Assembly (NCBI GenBank): GCA_964432875.1
Contig: CAYSPJ010000176.1
Span: forward strand, 1-8,394
DNA from: JACJYE01 sp964432875
GTDB lineage: Bacteria > Bacteroidota > Bacteroidia > Chitinophagales > Saprospiraceae
Length of the DNA stretch: 8,394 nt
Direction: 5' to 3'
Notes under the pieces: generated by a model
The model's input: the letters and a program-made list of their open reading frames with translations, nothing else
Told to the model about the DNA's origin: nothing
Database searches by the model: none
Part shown: positions 6,645 to 8,394 of the stretch, piece by piece
Layout: each line of letters opens with the position of its first letter
Position numbering within the stretch: the first letter of the stretch is position 1
Program-made: the position numbers and the translations under genes

Positions 6645-8048
6645 TTATTCCTCTTCTTCGTCCGCACCAACGATCAATCCTTTGCTGGCCATTATTTCGT
6701 GAAAGCCTTCATTGCTCTTCAAAACCGGCTCAAGCGTGATTGCCCCAGCCACGGCTTCAAAGATTTTATCGCTGAGTACGGACATATAGAAGTTGCGGTA
6801 TTTATCTTCGTTTTCGTACAATATCCTTGATGCGCTCTGCTCCAGCAAAGTTTCCAATCCCGGCGGCAAGCTGCCAATATTAGCTATCATAGAGCCGATG
6901 ATTTTATCCAACAACTCCCGTTCTTCCACTTTGATGGCAAAGTGATCAACCAGTTTACGGCTGATCAGGCTCCAGCGCAAAGCTTCAAGGGCTTCGGGGA
7001 GTTCCTTTTCGATATCCTCATCGGTCATGCCTTCGTTTTGAGCCTTGAGCGTGCGCCGGTAGAAATCCTCGGGTAGTTCGATCGGGTTTAGCTCCATCAG
7101 CCGGTCTTTGATGTCCTTATAGAGCAGGGGCCGGGTTTTGTTTTCGTAATCCTGCTGAATAGAGGCTTTGATTTCCCCCCTGGCTTCTTCTTCGGTAGAA
7201 GGAGCGTTTTCACCCAATATTGACTTGAAAAATTCAGGGCCCATTTCGCCGGATGCCATACGCTGAACGTCCACGATGGTAGCCTCGAACTCCGTACCGA
7301 CTTCACGGATATCATCATCTTCCAATCCCAGCAAGTACTTGCGTACGGAAGGTTCGTCCAGGTTGGCCTCCAACTCAAAAGGATTGACGATTAGAGTATC
7401 ATCTTTTTGGTGCGCGCGGAAGGTTTCCTTCAACTGCTCGCTGCCCAATGAGTCATAGAGGAGCCCAAACTCGTTCTCCAGCCCCCCCTCTTTTGGGCCG
7501 CCGTTTTCTAGTTCGCGCACGCGGAGGGTCATGCGGTCACCGGCTTCGATATTACCCTCGACAGAAACCGGGGTCTTAAATTCTTTGAGCGCTTGGGCCA
7601 GCACTTCGTCAACCATCTCTTCGGTAACATCCAATTTGTAATGCTCGATTACGGTATCCGGGCTCAGTCCTTTGAGGTCAAAATCCTGGGCCAAGCCTAA
7701 ATCGAACTTAAAGGTGTATTCGCGCAGGTCGTTAGCGTCAAAGCTGATATATTCCTGGCTGGGAGATGGCAATGGCTGGCTGATTACCAATTGGGCCGCC
7801 TCGGAATCGAGGTAGTCGTTGACTTCTTTCTGTAGCATTTCGCTCACGATGTCGCCAAGTATGGGCTTACCGTACATCTTCCGGAGCACGCTTGCCGGCA
7901 CCTTACCTTTGCGGAAGCCTTTCATGTGGGCTTCTCTTTGGTATTTGCTCAGTTCTGCGTTGAACTTGGATTCGTAGTCGCTTTTGTCAATGGTGACCGT
8001 GAGGGTGGCATTTAAATTGTCAATATCTTCCCTGACAACTTTTGGCAT
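6645..8048 (-). CDS. tig: Trigger factor, ribosome-associated chaperone
   Basis: A 467-residue chaperone that binds near the ribosomal exit tunnel and shields nascent chains. The N-terminal ribosome-binding domain (about 1-115) carries the signature GFRKGKVP at residues 44-51, inside HMKGFRKGKVPASVLRKMYG. The middle domain (about 150-250), which in E. coli is an FKBP-type prolyl isomerase, is recognisable only by position and by its final strand FEATIVDVQRM. The usual G-S-G/I-P-G-F-E and F-P-E-D-Y motifs are absent. The C-terminal helical substrate-binding domain follows and ends in an acidic tail, GADEEEE. The start is the first methionine and gives a typical MPKVVREDIDNLNATLTVTI opening. 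It is the first protein gene of the tig-clpP-clpX order, 280 bases downstream of tRNA-Leu in the same direction. No matching promoter was found upstream. Confidence 0.95.
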   Translation of the reverse strand: MPKVVREDIDNLNATLTVTIDKSDYESKFNAELSKYQREAHMKGFRKGKVPASVLRKMYGKPILGDIVSEMLQKEVNDYLDSEAAQLVISQPLPSPSQEYISFDANDLREYTFKFDLGLAQDFDLKGLSPDTVIEHYKLDVTEEMVDEVLAQALKEFKTPVSVEGNIEAGDRMTLRVRELENGGPKEGGLENEFGLLYDSLGSEQLKETFRAHQKDDTLIVNPFELEANLDEPSVRKYLLGLEDDDIREVGTEFEATIVDVQRMASGEMGPEFFKSILGENAPSTEEEARGEIKASIQQDYENKTRPLLYKDIKDRLMELNPIELPEDFYRRTLKAQNEGMTDEDIEKELPEALEALRWSLISRKLVDHFAIKVEERELLDKIIGSMIANIGSLPPGLETLLEQSASRILYENEDKYRNFYMSVLSDKIFEAVAGAITLEPVLKSNEGFHEIMASKGLIVGADEEEE

Positions 8049-8328
8049 AAGGCGGTATTGTTGGATTATTGAAATAAGGATAACGCCGCGAGGCTAAATC
8101 GGGTTTAATAATAAGGCATCGGGCAGCCGGGGGTTTTAGTCCGTCAGGCTGCAGCTTGGCAGCGCAAGCGGATTGACAACCGTTATAGCTTAATGCAGCA
8201 TGGCCGCCGGACGCGGCCGCTCTGTCGCCATGGGCACCTGACAGCTTGCGATGCAATGGCGGCATTGCCCACTTTTGGCATTGCCCGGCAGGCGGAGGCT
8301 AGCCTCCGCCTGCCAGCGCAACAACTAG
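8049..8328. other. Palindrome-rich gap between tRNA-Leu and tig
   Basis: No credible gene lies here; the one open frame (8265 to 8020, minus) overlaps the tig start and looks like no protein family. The stretch holds several small symmetries: GGCCGC/GCGGCC around 8200-8220, GTCAGG near 8142-8147 with CCTGAC near 8237-8242, CAATG/CATTG at 8254-8267, and direct repeats GGCATTGCCC at 8261-8270 and 8277-8286, next to the perfect palindrome at 8287-8314. The tig promoter should lie here, but no TAnnTTTG element is evident. Confidence 0.5.
8287..8314. terminator. Perfect 28-base palindrome just past tRNA-Leu
   Basis: Two 14-base arms (8287-8300 and 8301-8314) match perfectly, with GCTAGC at the centre. 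It lies 14 bases past the 3' end of the tRNA-Leu gene, the place for a terminator, but on the minus strand GGGCAATGCC rather than a T run follows. It may be a weak or factor-dependent terminator, a 3'-processing barrier, or part of a repeat element together with the neighbouring GGCATTGCCC copies. Confidence 0.4.
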
Positions 8329-8394
8329 TGCGGGTGAAGGGACTCGAACCCCCACGCCTTGCGGCACTAGATCCTAAGTCTAGCGCGTCTACCA
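8329..8394 (-). tRNA. tRNA-Leu(UAG), 5' end cut by the window edge
   Basis: Sixty-six bases of a leucine tRNA are visible. The anticodon stem CTAGA/TCTAG encloses the loop CTTAGGA with anticodon TAG (8376-8374), which reads CUA-type leucine codons. A long variable arm (TGCCGCAAGGCGT) marks it as a class II tRNA, and the T arm has the loop TTCGAGT. The acceptor 3' strand is CACCCGC followed by A73 at 8329. The T stem GGGGG/CCCTT contains two G-U pairs. No CCA is encoded, since CTAG follows A73, so the end must be added by nucleotidyltransferase. About 20 bases of the 5' end lie outside the window. It points the same way as tig. Confidence 0.93.

Noticed and set aside
8020..8265. 81-residue open frame upstream of tig on the minus strand
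   Set aside because: It overlaps the tig start, has a low-complexity basic and proline-rich composition, matches no family I know, and runs through the palindromic gap.

Overview
The window looks like ordinary chromosomal DNA of a member of the Bacteroidota, possibly of the Saprospiria/Lewinella type. The phylum call rests on a promoter of the TTG-N20-TAnnTTTG kind, starts without clear Shine-Dalgarno sequences, a large AsmA-like protein, and a strongly diverged trigger factor. The lower-rank placement is only an impression. Intergenic DNA makes up a small share and is rich in hairpins.

Layout. Positions 1-142 hold two tandem copies of a tRNA-like sequence on the minus strand. The right-hand copy is broken in its T arm, and both have an abnormal anticodon arm. 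A good Bacteroidota-type promoter (159-189) fires into them. On the plus strand, 306-2870 encodes an 854-residue AsmA-family envelope protein. It runs head-on into truA (2873-3616, minus), with only 2 bases between the stop codons. Next on the minus strand is a small four-helix DoxX-family membrane protein (3729-4082), flanked by terminator-like hairpins.

The right half is the classic protein quality-control cluster, all on the minus strand and read as tRNA-Leu(UAG), then tig, clpP and clpX. Trigger factor meets nascent chains at the ribosome. ClpX unfolds tagged or damaged proteins and feeds them to the ClpP serine protease. ClpX carries its zinc finger, Walker motifs, GYVG pore loop and IGF loop; ClpP carries an intact Ser-His-Asp triad. 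clpX ends at a perfect 21-bp-arm palindrome that acts as a strong intrinsic terminator. A second hairpin lies between clpP and clpX and argues for a clpX start 63 bases downstream of the longest possible one.

No mobile-element gene, CRISPR array, defence cassette or unknown multi-gene system is visible. The points worth a second look are the odd tRNA-like tandem, a roughly 165-base nested imperfect palindrome between clpP and tig, and a palindrome-rich stretch between tig and tRNA-Leu. Both ends of the sequence fall inside tRNA genes, so this may be a whole contig broken at repeats.
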